11,004 bases of DNA, from the NCBI GenBank assembly GCA_905235495.1, contig CAJOMK010000024.1, positions 1-11,004 of the forward strand. Reading direction: 5' to 3'. Within the stretch, counting starts at the first letter, position 1, and each line of letters starts with the position of its first letter. Both the position numbers and the translations under genes were made by a program. Positions 1 to 6,600 of the stretch are shown here, piece by piece. Origin of the DNA: an uncultured Methanobrevibacter sp. Its GTDB lineage: Archaea > Methanobacteriota > Methanobacteria > Methanobacteriales > Methanobacteriaceae. The notes beneath the pieces were generated by a model. That model was given only the letters and a program-made list of their open reading frames with translations. It had not been told where the DNA came from and made no database searches.

Positions 1-194
1 TTGGCAGTCAATCCTGGCCATTTCCAAACTCATTGATGATAGGCTGCATCTGCAAATACAAGTCTGGTGAAATCAAGGTGGATGAAAATGAAATCACCAC
101 TGCAAAATGGTTTAAGAAAGAAGAAATTGAACAACCGCCATCAGACATTTCAATATTTTCCAGATTAGTGAAGAATTTCAAGGAAAATTACTAA
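1..194 (+). CDS. NADH pyrophosphatase (NudC-like Nudix hydrolase), C-terminal fragment
   Basis: Partial gene cut by the left window edge. The frame begins at base 3 and runs 63 codons to a TAA at 192-194. The first residues read GSQSWPFPNSLM, matching the SQPWPFPxS array that lies just after the Nudix box in NADH pyrophosphatases of the NudC family and distinguishes them from other Nudix enzymes; here the first Pro is Ser. The rest (EIKVDENEITTAKWFKKEEI, then a PP and a final amphipathic helix) fits the NudC C-terminus. The family hydrolyses NAD(H) to NMN(H) and AMP, or removes NAD caps from RNA. The Nudix box and any zinc-binding cysteines lie outside the window, so activity cannot be judged. 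The gene converges on the ABC transporter operon. Confidence 0.8.
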   Translation, partial: GSQSWPFPNSLMIGCICKYKSGEIKVDENEITTAKWFKKEEIEQPPSDISIFSRLVKNFKENY

Positions 195-214
195 AAAACG
201 ATTTTGATTTATTT

Positions 215-244
215 TTTAATTTCATGTAATTACATGAAATTAAA
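215..244. repeat. 30-bp perfect palindrome in a convergent spacer
   Basis: The core ATTTCATGTAATTACATGAAAT lies within a perfect palindrome of 15 bp per arm, centred between 229 and 230. As RNA it would fold into a stem of about 13 bp with a minimal loop, and it is followed on the + strand by a T-run (245-250). It lies 21 bp after the NudC-like stop codon, so it may be the 3' end or terminator hairpin of that transcript. A symmetric protein-binding site is the alternative. No start codon of a supported gene lies nearby. Confidence 0.6.
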
Positions 245-307
245 TTTTTTTACTATTATTTATTGGAAATTTCAAAAATCCACTGCAAAAAGAAAATAAA
301 AATAATG

Positions 308-430
308 AAAAAATAGATTGTTCGATATTAATAAAAATAAAAATAAAAAATAGGTGGTTTCGAAAATAATAATAATAAAAAATAGGAATTTTAAGAAAAA
401 AATAAAAAAATAGGTGGTTTAGAAAACAAT
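308..430. repeat. Cluster of degenerate AAAAAATAG(G) repeats with orphan Shine-Dalgarno-like cores
   Basis: AAAAAATAG occurs at 308, 345, 377 and 405. The copies at 341-370 and 401-430 are the best preserved, lie exactly 60 bp apart and match at 26 of 30 positions, both containing TAGGTGGTTT. The copy at 377 has TAGGAATTTT and the one at 308 TAGATTGTTC. The same TAGGTGGTTT serves as the ribosome-binding site of the OppD-like gene (2045-2036, - strand), but here no open frame follows: the only ATG (429) opens a 6-codon frame. On the - strand the block gives T-tracts just downstream of the OppF-like stop, which may act in archaeal termination. Origin and role are unknown. Confidence 0.5.
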
Positions 431-461
431 GATAAAAAATAATAATTAACTTTTAACAATG

Positions 462-1082
462 CTACTTCATTGCCGCATTGATATCCTTTAAATATATCTT
501 GTCATCACATATTGTGTCCACCAAATCCATATCGTGACTTACCAATAAGAATCCCATTTTTCTATCTTTAACTATTTTTAAAACAGTATCCAAGATTTGT
601 GCTTGGGTAATTGCATCAAGCATTGTAGTCATCTCATCAGCAATCAGGAATTTTGTATTTGGATTCAATGATCTCAATACTGAGAATCTTTGAAGCTCCC
701 CACCAGACAATTCCTGTGGGAATCTGGTAAGCCATGTTTTTTGAATACCAAATTGAGTCAAATCTTCATCTTGCACATTCCATGATTCTTCCAATACCTG
801 TTTCATTCTCCATTTAGGATTCATTACCTTTTCAGGATGTTGATAAATCAATTGAACTGGCTTGAATCCTTTTTTTGGAAGTGGTTTACCATCAAATATT
901 ACTTCACCTTGGAATTTGGTAACATATCCGGATAAAATCTTACATAATGTAGATTTTCCACTACCACTATCCCCAACCAATCCAATGATTTTCTTATTGT
1001 CCAATTCCAGATTAACATCCTGCAATAAGTATTTTTTAGCTGATGGATATTTAAAGGAAATGTTTTTTGCTACAAGCTCCAT
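462..1082 (-). CDS. Opp/Dpp/Nik-type ABC transporter ATP-binding protein (OppF/NikE-like, short)
   Basis: Cytoplasmic ATPase that pairs with the OppD-like subunit to drive import through the two permeases. From the chosen start the protein has 206 residues: Walker A GDSGSGKST at about 37-45, Q-loop Gln at about 81, signature LSGGE at about 125, Walker B FLIADE at about 145-150 followed by MTTMLD where most relatives have PTxxLD, and switch His at about 183 (SHD). It ends shortly after the nucleotide-binding fold and lacks the C-terminal oligopeptide-transporter domain of longer OppF proteins. An ATG at 1100 gives 6 more residues, but AGGAAGGTG sits 6 bases before the ATG at 1082, so 1082 is preferred. 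The OppD-like stop is at 1084-1086, one base upstream, indicating tight coupling. Confidence 0.88.
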   Translation of the reverse strand: MELVAKNISFKYPSAKKYLLQDVNLELDNKKIIGLVGDSGSGKSTLCKILSGYVTKFQGEVIFDGKPLPKKGFKPVQLIYQHPEKVMNPKWRMKQVLEESWNVQDEDLTQFGIQKTWLTRFPQELSGGELQRFSVLRSLNPNTKFLIADEMTTMLDAITQAQILDTVLKIVKDRKMGFLLVSHDMDLVDTICDDKIYLKDINAAMK

Positions 1083-1083
1083 T

Positions 1084-2034
1084 TTATGCACCTTCCTCAT
1101 ATTTGAAACATCTTACCTTTTTATTATTGCCAACATCTATCAATTCAGGTTTTTCTTTCTTACATCTATCAAATCTCATATCACACCTATCATAAAATGG
1201 ACAGCCTTTAATTATTTCACCATGCAATGGCTGATATCCTTTCACCACTTCAAATCCATTGGCTGGCAATGCTTTGTATAATGATTTTGTATATGGATGC
1301 AATAGGTTTTCTCCATCTCCTGAAAAATCTTCCTTCAATGCGATTTCTATAACATATCCTGAATAGAATATTCCAATCCTATCTGCCACTTCCAATGCGG
1401 CATGAATATCGTGTGTGATTAGAAGAACACCAATTCCATCTTCTTTCATATGCTTAAAGTGATTTAATGTCTCTTGAACAGTCTTTTCATCTAGACCAGG
1501 AGTTGGTTCATCAGCTACAACAAGATCGGGATCAGCAAGCAATGCAGTTGAAACAAGTACTCTTCTTGCCATACCCCCAGATAATTGGAAAGGATACATA
1601 TCATCCACTTCGGGGCCTAAATTATAATGTTCAAAGATCTCTCTTTGCTTGATTTTCATAGCTTTTTTCTCATCTTCAGTTTCACAGTGACCAATTGCTA
1701 TATCTGATATCTTCATTAAAGGGTCTAAAAAGTTTACTGATTGAGGCACTAGCACAATGTTTTTACCTCTAATTTCTTCCTTATCCTCTTGAGATAATTC
1801 TTTTCCTTTAAATTTGATTTTTCCATCAAGTCTTGCATTTTCAGGCAAGATTCCGAATATTGCATGTGCAAACAAACTTTTACCAGAACCACTTGAACCT
1901 AATACTGCTAAAATTTCTCCTTCAGATATATCCAATGTCAAATCAGTGATAACTTTCAAATCTCTCTGATTTAATCCCCTTGTGTATTGTATAAATGAAA
2001 TCGAAACATTTTCAACATCCAATAATTTGTCCAT
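1084..2034 (-). CDS. Opp/Dpp/Nik-type ABC transporter ATP-binding protein (OppD/DppD/NikD-like)
   Basis: Cytoplasmic ATPase subunit of 316 residues. Walker A GSSGSGKS is at about 46-53, the Q-loop is VPQS, signature LSGGM is at about 151-155, Walker B LVVADEP at about 171-177, and the switch His at about 208 (THD). The C-terminal domain contains HPYT and then four cysteines (about 278, 284, 291 and 309) in the pattern CPFYDRC-x6-C...C. This domain is typical of OppD/DppD, and in a bacterial DppD it has been shown to carry a [4Fe-4S] cluster. Start: AGGTGG (2044-2039) lies 4 bases before the ATG at 2034; a TTG at 2037 would be too close to it. The gene is preceded by the GNAT gene with a 68-bp gap and is followed without gap by the OppF-like gene. 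Peptide and nickel specificity cannot be separated from this subunit. Confidence 0.9.
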   Translation of the reverse strand: MDKLLDVENVSISFIQYTRGLNQRDLKVITDLTLDISEGEILAVLGSSGSGKSLFAHAIFGILPENARLDGKIKFKGKELSQEDKEEIRGKNIVLVPQSVNFLDPLMKISDIAIGHCETEDEKKAMKIKQREIFEHYNLGPEVDDMYPFQLSGGMARRVLVSTALLADPDLVVADEPTPGLDEKTVQETLNHFKHMKEDGIGVLLITHDIHAALEVADRIGIFYSGYVIEIALKEDFSGDGENLLHPYTKSLYKALPANGFEVVKGYQPLHGEIIKGCPFYDRCDMRFDRCKKEKPELIDVGNNKKVRCFKYEEGA

Positions 2035-2102
2035 CAAACCACCTAATCACTTTAATTAGAGACAATATCAATTCAATAATCAATAAATAATAATTAAATT
2101 AA

Positions 2103-2609
2103 CTAAACTAAAACTTTTATCATATGACTTGTTTCATCATAGTCATCTTCTTCAACAGTTATAACAAATCCTTGAGACTTCCAAAATGGCAATCCAGAAT
2201 CAAGATACCTATGGGTATGCAAATAAATTTGTTTATAATCCACTTTTTTAGCGAACTCTTCCATAGATTTTACAAGACGGCGTGCAATGCCCTTTCTTCT
2301 ATAGTTTTCATCAACCATTAATCTCCAAATGCTTGCTGTATTCTCTTGTGTATATTGTCCTCTAAAAAACTCAAAATCTCTGTCATATGCCCTAATTCCT
2401 GCAGTTGCAACTATCTTATCCCCATCATATGCTGCAAAAAAGCAATTTCTTTTAGGTAAAATATAATACTCATCCAATCCTTCAATATCATAGTGAAATT
2501 TAGGAGTGGGACCAATATCATAGCCAATTCTAATTTGCTCATACAAAAATTTCTGAACAGTTTCTATTTCATCTCCAACATTTTGAATCTCTTTAATTTC
2601 AATATTCAT
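2103..2609 (-). CDS. GNAT family N-acetyltransferase embedded in the ABC operon (GNAT1)
   Basis: Protein of 168 residues with the acetyl-CoA-dependent GNAT fold. Motif A is visible as WRLMVDENYRRKGIARRLV (R-x-x-G-x-A pyrophosphate loop, about residues 92-110), followed by IYLHTH and GLPFWKSQGF, the usual beta5/helix region. The acceptor substrate is not recognisable. It is clearly paralogous to the gene at 7988-7428, about half identical by eye, with shared DEYYxxPKRN, GIRAYD, EN[TN]xSIWRL and DExSHM-like tracts. It lies between the permease C and ATPase D genes, breaking the normal dpp order. A weak site AGGCG (2619-2615) precedes the ATG by 5 bases, and a hairpin with T-tract separates it from permease C. 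It may modify or detoxify the imported solute, as the MccE acetyltransferase does with a peptide antibiotic, or make a metal ligand. Both ideas are inference. Confidence 0.85.
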   Translation of the reverse strand: MNIEIKEIQNVGDEIETVQKFLYEQIRIGYDIGPTPKFHYDIEGLDEYYILPKRNCFFAAYDGDKIVATAGIRAYDRDFEFFRGQYTQENTASIWRLMVDENYRRKGIARRLVKSMEEFAKKVDYKQIYLHTHRYLDSGLPFWKSQGFVITVEEDDYDETSHMIKVLV

Positions 2610-2620
2610 ATTATCGCCTA

Positions 2621-2655
2621 AAAAATAAAAAAGAGAAATTATAAAAATTTCTCTT
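2621..2655 (-). terminator. Hairpin plus T-tract after the permease C gene
   Basis: On the - strand a perfect 10-bp stem (AAGAGAAATT / AATTTCTCTT, 2655-2646 and 2640-2631) with a 5-base loop is followed by TTTTATTTTT (2630-2621). The stem starts inside the stop codon of the OppC-like gene, and the T-tract ends 1 base before the Shine-Dalgarno site of the GNAT1 gene. It has the form of an intrinsic terminator, and T-rich 3' ends are also the archaeal termination signal. It could lower the expression of GNAT1 and the ATPase genes relative to the permeases. Confidence 0.6.
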
Positions 2656-3508
2656 ATTCTTGTGCAGTTTCAGGGTTGAGTAATTTTTCAACATTTTCTC
2701 CAATCAAGTCAAATAGTAATACAACCAAGAGTAATGATAAACCAGGATAGAATGCTAGCCACCAGCATCCTGATGACAAGTAGTGCATGGATTCCGCTAA
2801 TATTACCCCAATTGCAGGTTCATGAGGAGGCAATCCAAATCCTAAAAATGTAATCGCAGCTTCATGCATGATTGCATGAGGGAACATTAGGATTACCCCT
2901 ACAATTATTTGGGAAATGATTAATGGGAAAATGTGTTTAATTGCTATCCAAACTTTATTTCTTCCAAGATTTTCTGAGAGGGAAATGTACTCTTTTGTCA
3001 TGATTTCCTTAACTTCAGATCTTAAAACCCTTGCAAGAGGCGTCCAATGTGTCAAACCGACACCCATGATTACACCATATACTCCTCCTCCAAACATCAT
3101 TGAAACAAGAATGATTAAAAGGATATGAGGAATTGAACTGAATAAGTCTATTATTCCTGCAACAACTTCATCTGCGAATTTGTTGAAGCTTGAGAATAAT
3201 CCTAGAATAATAGAAATTATTGTACTGACAACAGATGCAATGAAACCTACCATAATACTTAATCCAAGCCCAGCAATTGTTCGCTGAAACATGTCCCTTC
3301 CCATCCAATCAGTCCCGAAAAGATGTTCTAAGGAAGGCATCTGCATTGCATTAACAAAGTTAGTAGGGATATCTCTAATGAAATAACCACTTATGAAAAT
3401 GCTTAGGATAATCACAATTGCAAGCCCAATAACTACAAGGGTTTTTGTTCTAAGATTTGCATGGTATATGAACCATTGCTCTTTATCATTATACTTTTTC
3501 TTAATCAT
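2654..3508 (-). CDS. Opp/Dpp/Nik-type ABC transporter permease (OppC/NikC-like)
   Basis: Integral membrane subunit of 284 residues from the chosen start. The N-terminal helix is at about residues 22-44, then comes the conserved LFGTDWMGRDMFQR element of OppC/DppC permeases, and about five further hydrophobic segments. The cytoplasmic EAA-like loop, which contacts the ATPases, is EYISLSENLGRNKVWIAIKH. The C-terminus carries EAAITFLGFGLPPHEPAIG, a strong family signature. AAGGAGA (3524-3518) lies 9 bases before the ATG at 3508; an ATG at 3517 would be only 0-1 base from it, so 3508 is preferred. The start overlaps the last 8 bases of the OppB-like gene, pointing to translational coupling. It forms a heterodimeric channel with that gene's product. 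Confidence 0.9.
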   Translation of the reverse strand: MIKKKYNDKEQWFIYHANLRTKTLVVIGLAIVIILSIFISGYFIRDIPTNFVNAMQMPSLEHLFGTDWMGRDMFQRTIAGLGLSIMVGFIASVVSTIISIILGLFSSFNKFADEVVAGIIDLFSSIPHILLIILVSMMFGGGVYGVIMGVGLTHWTPLARVLRSEVKEIMTKEYISLSENLGRNKVWIAIKHIFPLIISQIIVGVILMFPHAIMHEAAITFLGFGLPPHEPAIGVILAESMHYLSSGCWWLAFYPGLSLLLVVLLFDLIGENVEKLLNPETAQE

Positions 3509-4490
3509 TGAACTCATTCTCCTTAATTCTTGGGTCTATAAAGTAATAAGAAATATCCGCAAGAAGATTACCTACAAATACAAATATTGCACTGATGACT
3601 ACAATTCCTAAAAACAGAGGAACATCATTTTGAAGACCTGCTGCAACTGCAGTCTGTCCTATTCCAGGATATGAAAAAACCTGCTCTATCATTACTGCTC
3701 CACCAAACAATTCACTGAATGACAGGAATTGCAATGTGATTGCAGGAAGCAATATATTTCTTATACCATGATTTTTCACTAAATCCCAACCTTTTTCACC
3801 TCTTGATTTTGCAAACAAAACATAATCTGAGGATAAGACTTGAATCAATTCGTTACGTGTATACATAGCAATTGGAGCAAGACCTACAAGACTTAATGCC
3901 AATGTAGGAAGAACAAGTCGGGTTGCCCATTCTATAAATGTTGCATCAGTACTACTAACACCAATAGGAACACCGAATCCTATTGGGAACCATCCAAGAT
4001 AAACTGAAAAGACCATCAATACAAGCATACCTACCCAAAAGGATGGTGCAGATTGAATCGCATAACAATAAACCTTTACGACCTTATCAATCCAGGAGCC
4101 TTTGTTCTTACCTGCTACAACTCCCAATGCAAAGCCAATGACACCACTTAATATCCATGAAATTGCCATCAATGCAAGAGAAGCCATAAATTTGTCAATG
4201 ATAACCTCTATAACAGGTCTACGATAAATTAAGGAAATTCCTAGATTGCCTTGAAGCAAGTCCATTAGCCAATTGAAAATCTTATCAGGCAATGGAACAT
4301 TAGTACCGAAATATTGATATAGAATTTGTCTTTGAGTTTCTGATACTGCAGCACCATGTAAATAAGCATTAACTGGGTCAATAGGGGATAAATCTAATAA
4401 TACAAAACTAAATATTGCAACTGCAATCATCAATACGATAAACCGTACCAATTTCCAACCAAAATATTTTGCTACTTTTTGTTTATTCAT
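3501..4490 (-). CDS. Opp/Dpp/Nik-type ABC transporter permease (OppB/NikB-like)
   Basis: Integral membrane subunit of 329 residues. The first helix (about residues 14-33, RFIVLMIAVAIFSFVLLDLS) is followed by the DPVNAYL element that replaces the common DPVxxxLG of OppB/DppB, then an extracytoplasmic loop with GNLGISLIYRRPV, and five more membrane spans. The cytoplasmic coupling loop contains YVLFAKSRGEKGWDLVKNHGIRN, matching the EAA motif of the family, and the C-terminal part has FSYPGIGQTAVAA and DPRIKE, both characteristic. GGGG at 4504-4501 lies 10 bases before the ATG, a rather long spacing. The 143-bp A/T spacer to the substrate-binding-protein gene suggests partial termination there or a separate promoter. 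Confidence 0.9.
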   Translation of the reverse strand: MNKQKVAKYFGWKLVRFIVLMIAVAIFSFVLLDLSPIDPVNAYLHGAAVSETQRQILYQYFGTNVPLPDKIFNWLMDLLQGNLGISLIYRRPVIEVIIDKFMASLALMAISWILSGVIGFALGVVAGKNKGSWIDKVVKVYCYAIQSAPSFWVGMLVLMVFSVYLGWFPIGFGVPIGVSSTDATFIEWATRLVLPTLALSLVGLAPIAMYTRNELIQVLSSDYVLFAKSRGEKGWDLVKNHGIRNILLPAITLQFLSFSELFGGAVMIEQVFSYPGIGQTAVAAGLQNDVPLFLGIVVISAIFVFVGNLLADISYYFIDPRIKENEFND

Positions 4491-4633
4491 TGAAAATAAA
4501 CCCCATTATTTTTAAATCCGAAAATATTCTTTAATAAAATTAAAAATGAATTTAATATTTAAATTAAAATTGAAGTTTTTTAAAAAAATTAAAAGAAATA
4601 AATTAATAAAAAAATAAAAAAGGAAATGAAAAA
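4491..4633 (-). other. AT-rich spacer between substrate-binding protein and permease genes
   Basis: A 143-bp stretch without an open frame. Read on the - strand it begins with several T-runs (about 4623-4566), which would be expected to stop some archaeal transcripts after the substrate-binding-protein gene. A common pattern in ABC operons is that the binding protein is made in excess of the permeases. A TTTAAAAATA stretch near 4520-4505 is TATA-like but lies too close to the OppB-like start to be convincing. Confidence 0.35.
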
Positions 4634-6253
4634 TTAAGCTGTGGAATTGGATCTGGTCCATTCACAGATATTAATTAAGAAGTCATTTCCTAAACCGTCA
4701 GGTTGTTCACCCATATCAATATCATCTTTTACGAAGTAGTTGTAGTTGTAGTTAGCAATCCATACCCATGGAGCATCTCCAGCAGGACCCCAACCTCCTC
4801 CATTTACAAGAGCAGATTGAGCCCATAATGCATTTGCAGCATCGGAATTAGTAGAGTGCATTGCTTCTTCCATTAATTTATCAGAAGCAGAGTTGCTGTA
4901 CAAGTTAGGGTTCATATAGAAGTCATCTGCCTCTTTACTGTGGTATTGTTGGTAGATGGATTTATATGGGTCAGGTGAGGTTTGTTGCATTAATGCAGCA
5001 GAGGAATACATGTTTAAGTAAATGGTATCCCAGTCAGCACCTTTGAGGTTTACTTCAATACCTAAATCTTTAGCCTGTTCTGCAAATACAGTTGCTAAGG
5101 ATTGTCTGTCAAGGTAATCTGGAGGGTAATATAAATCGAAGGATGCTTTTACACCATCTTTTTCAACGATTCCGTCACCATCAGTGTCTTCCCATCCACC
5201 TTCTTTTAAGATTTGTTTAGCTTTTGCAACATACCCATCTTTTACTTTAGCAGCAGGATTTGCAAATTCTCTGGTATCTACACTGGTAAATTCTGGTGAA
5301 GCGTGATCTGAGAATACTTCATCACAGATTTTTTGACGGTTGATACCAACGTTCAATGCTTCTCTGATTGCTTTATCAGCAGTTACATTGTTACCTATTT
5401 TTGCACCTGCGGAGCTTGTTTTTCCAGTATCTTCAAGGTATGGCAAAGATATACCTTGTGCTCTTCCCGCAGATTTTTCAACAAAGTTGTAACCGTCTAC
5501 AGATTCGTTTAATGCAGAAGTTGCAACTGGAGCTACATCCACTTGACCAGATTTAGTGAGTTCTAACCAGGTAGATTCTTCAGGGAATAACATGTTGATT
5601 TGAGTGAAGTAAGGTTTGTCTCCATACCAATTGTCATTTAAGGCAAAGATTGCTTGTTGACCTTTATCCCAGTGGTCTAATACATATGGCCCAGTACCTA
5701 TTGGGTGTTCGCCATAGGTTTCATTATCATACTCTTCAGGTACAATACCTACGTATCTTAAATCATAAATAAAGGTTGATCTTGGTTCAACTAATTCAAA
5801 TTCAATGCAAGTGTCATTTTTAGCCGTGACTTTTTTAAGGTTGGTTAAATCCAAATCAGTTTCAGTATCTTTTGCAGTGTTAAATGTGAATGCTACATCC
5901 TTTGCATCAAAGGTAGAGTTGTCAGAGAATTTTACATCATCTCTAACATTTACTGTCCATTTTAAACCATCAGCACTGATTGAATAATCTGTTGCAAGAT
6001 CAGGAACTATCTCTCCATTTTTATCTGTTTTGAATAAACAGCTTTGCACCAATGGATTATAATTCATGTGTCCGCAACCCCAACCAGTAAGTGGGTTAAA
6101 ACCTGCTTCAGGTTCTGCCATATTACTGTGTGTTGCTACAGTTAAATGAGTTGGGTCGCTATCATGGAATCCTCCCATAAATGCAAAAGCAGCAAGACCA
6201 ATGACAATAATGGCAGCTAGAGCAACTATAATCATCTTAGTTTTTTGATCCAT
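4634..6253 (-). CDS. Extracellular solute-binding protein, family 5 (peptide/nickel ABC transporter)
   Basis: Protein of 539 residues that captures solute outside the membrane and delivers it to the permeases encoded downstream. A short basic start and a hydrophobic stretch (about residues 7-26) form an N-terminal anchor; no Cys lipobox is visible, consistent with an archaeal uncleaved anchor. The mature part has the family-5 landmarks: NPLVQSCLF, VPDLATDYSISADGLKWTV, RDDVKFSDN and FDAKDVAFTF, then PIGTGPYVLDHW, and a GGWEDTDGDGIVEKDG tract at about 350-364, which is usual in this family. GWGCGHMNYN near residue 57 contains Cys and His that could bind metal, but this is untested. GGTGA (6264-6260) precedes the ATG by 6 bases. 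Peptide and Ni(II) or metallophore substrates are both plausible; a methanogen needs much nickel for F430 and hydrogenases. Confidence 0.88.
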   Translation of the reverse strand: MDQKTKMIIVALAAIIVIGLAAFAFMGGFHDSDPTHLTVATHSNMAEPEAGFNPLTGWGCGHMNYNPLVQSCLFKTDKNGEIVPDLATDYSISADGLKWTVNVRDDVKFSDNSTFDAKDVAFTFNTAKDTETDLDLTNLKKVTAKNDTCIEFELVEPRSTFIYDLRYVGIVPEEYDNETYGEHPIGTGPYVLDHWDKGQQAIFALNDNWYGDKPYFTQINMLFPEESTWLELTKSGQVDVAPVATSALNESVDGYNFVEKSAGRAQGISLPYLEDTGKTSSAGAKIGNNVTADKAIREALNVGINRQKICDEVFSDHASPEFTSVDTREFANPAAKVKDGYVAKAKQILKEGGWEDTDGDGIVEKDGVKASFDLYYPPDYLDRQSLATVFAEQAKDLGIEVNLKGADWDTIYLNMYSSAALMQQTSPDPYKSIYQQYHSKEADDFYMNPNLYSNSASDKLMEEAMHSTNSDAANALWAQSALVNGGGWGPAGDAPWVWIANYNYNYFVKDDIDMGEQPDGLGNDFLINICEWTRSNSTA

Positions 6254-6297
6254 ATTTATTCACCATATAACATTGATTAAAATAACCTAATCTTATG

Positions 6298-6344
6298 AAA
6301 GTATTACTTTTTTGTAAAAAATACCACCTTAGTAATACTTTTTT
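6298..6344 (-). promoter_or_regulatory. Inverted repeat GTATTAC-N24-GTAATAC upstream of the binding-protein gene
   Basis: GTATTAC at 6301-6307 and GTAATAC at 6332-6338, flanked outside by AAA and T-runs. Each half is itself nearly palindromic (GTA-W-TAC), and the half centres are 31 bp apart, three helical turns. The same arrangement with the same 24-base spacer occurs at 8005-8051 before the GNAT2 gene. A repressor or activator site for the transporter operon is the simplest reading. In RNA the arms could also form an 11-bp stem (AAAGTATTACT), so a leader hairpin is possible. The binding factor is unknown; the half-site resembles, but does not match, the GTATGA-N16-TCATAC operator of bacterial NikR. 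Confidence 0.6.
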
Positions 6345-6377
6345 TTAATTATTTTAATACAAAATATAATTTCTAGT

Positions 6378-6405
6378 AAATTATATAAAAATATATTTAT
6401 TACTT
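6378..6405 (-). promoter_or_regulatory. Putative promoter block of the transporter operon, shared with GNAT2
   Basis: Ungapped comparison with 8085-8112, in register with the operator half-sites, shows 23 of 28 identical positions. Read on the - strand both contain AAGTAATAAATA followed by an A/T box (TTTTTATATAATTT here). The position and composition suit an archaeal TATA region, which would place the transcription start roughly 6355-6365 and the inverted repeat in the early transcribed region. A second TATA-like stretch (about 6370-6363) would instead put the start at the operator. Confidence 0.45.
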
Positions 6406-6524
6406 TTCAATTATATTTGATAAATATAATTTTGTTTAAAAAAAAAAATAGAAAAAAATTAGTTAAATGGATAATTAAATTAATTAACTTTACAAAATTA
6501 TAAATATTTTTAAATAAATTTTAC

Positions 6525-6544
6525 AAACCCAAATATTTAGGTTT
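6525..6544. repeat. Imperfect 20-bp palindrome upstream of the QueG-like gene
   Basis: AAACC-C-AAATATTT-A-GGTTT is symmetric around 6534/6535 except for one mismatched pair (6530/6539). It lies about 26-45 bp upstream of the TATA-like box of the QueG-like gene, a suitable position for an archaeal activator or repressor, but it is a single copy in the window and not more than suggestive. Confidence 0.35.
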
Positions 6545-6569
6545 TACTAAAAATAATACTTAAAATAGA

Positions 6570-6578
6570 TTTAAATAT
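6570..6578 (+). promoter_or_regulatory. TATA box of the QueG-like gene, probable leaderless transcript
   Basis: TTTAAATAT is centred about 27 bases before the ATG at 6601. Archaeal transcription starts about 25-27 bases after the box centre, which puts the start at or next to the ATG. No Shine-Dalgarno sequence is seen between the box and the ATG, in contrast to most genes here, which supports a leaderless mRNA. Confidence 0.5.
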
Positions 6579-6600
6579 CATCAAATGTAAATATTTGACC

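Larger units (their letters stand above)
6254..6600. other. Divergent intergenic region with operator and promoters
   Basis: About 347 bp without a gene, between the - strand transporter operon and the + strand QueG-like gene. It holds, from left to right, the Shine-Dalgarno site of the binding-protein gene, an inverted repeat (6298-6344), a promoter-like block shared with the GNAT2 gene (6378-6405), A/T-only sequence, an imperfect palindrome (6525-6544) and a TATA-like box (6570-6578). No RNA gene was recognised. Confidence 0.6.

Noticed and set aside
308..430. CRISPR array in the repeat cluster
   Set aside because: Repeats are short, A-rich and degenerate, spacing is irregular (37, 32 and 28 bp), spacers are A/T-only and no cas gene is nearby.
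862..1652. Open frames on the + strand across the two ATPase genes (862-1281 and 1467-1652)
   Set aside because: They lie antisense to well-conserved ATPase genes, have no family resemblance and no ribosome-binding site; they are shadow frames.
6298..6344. Assigning the inverted repeat as a NikR operator
   Set aside because: The half-site begins GTAT like the bacterial NikR box, but the spacer (24) and half-site sequence differ from the GTATGA-N16-TCATAC consensus, and no nikR gene is in the window.
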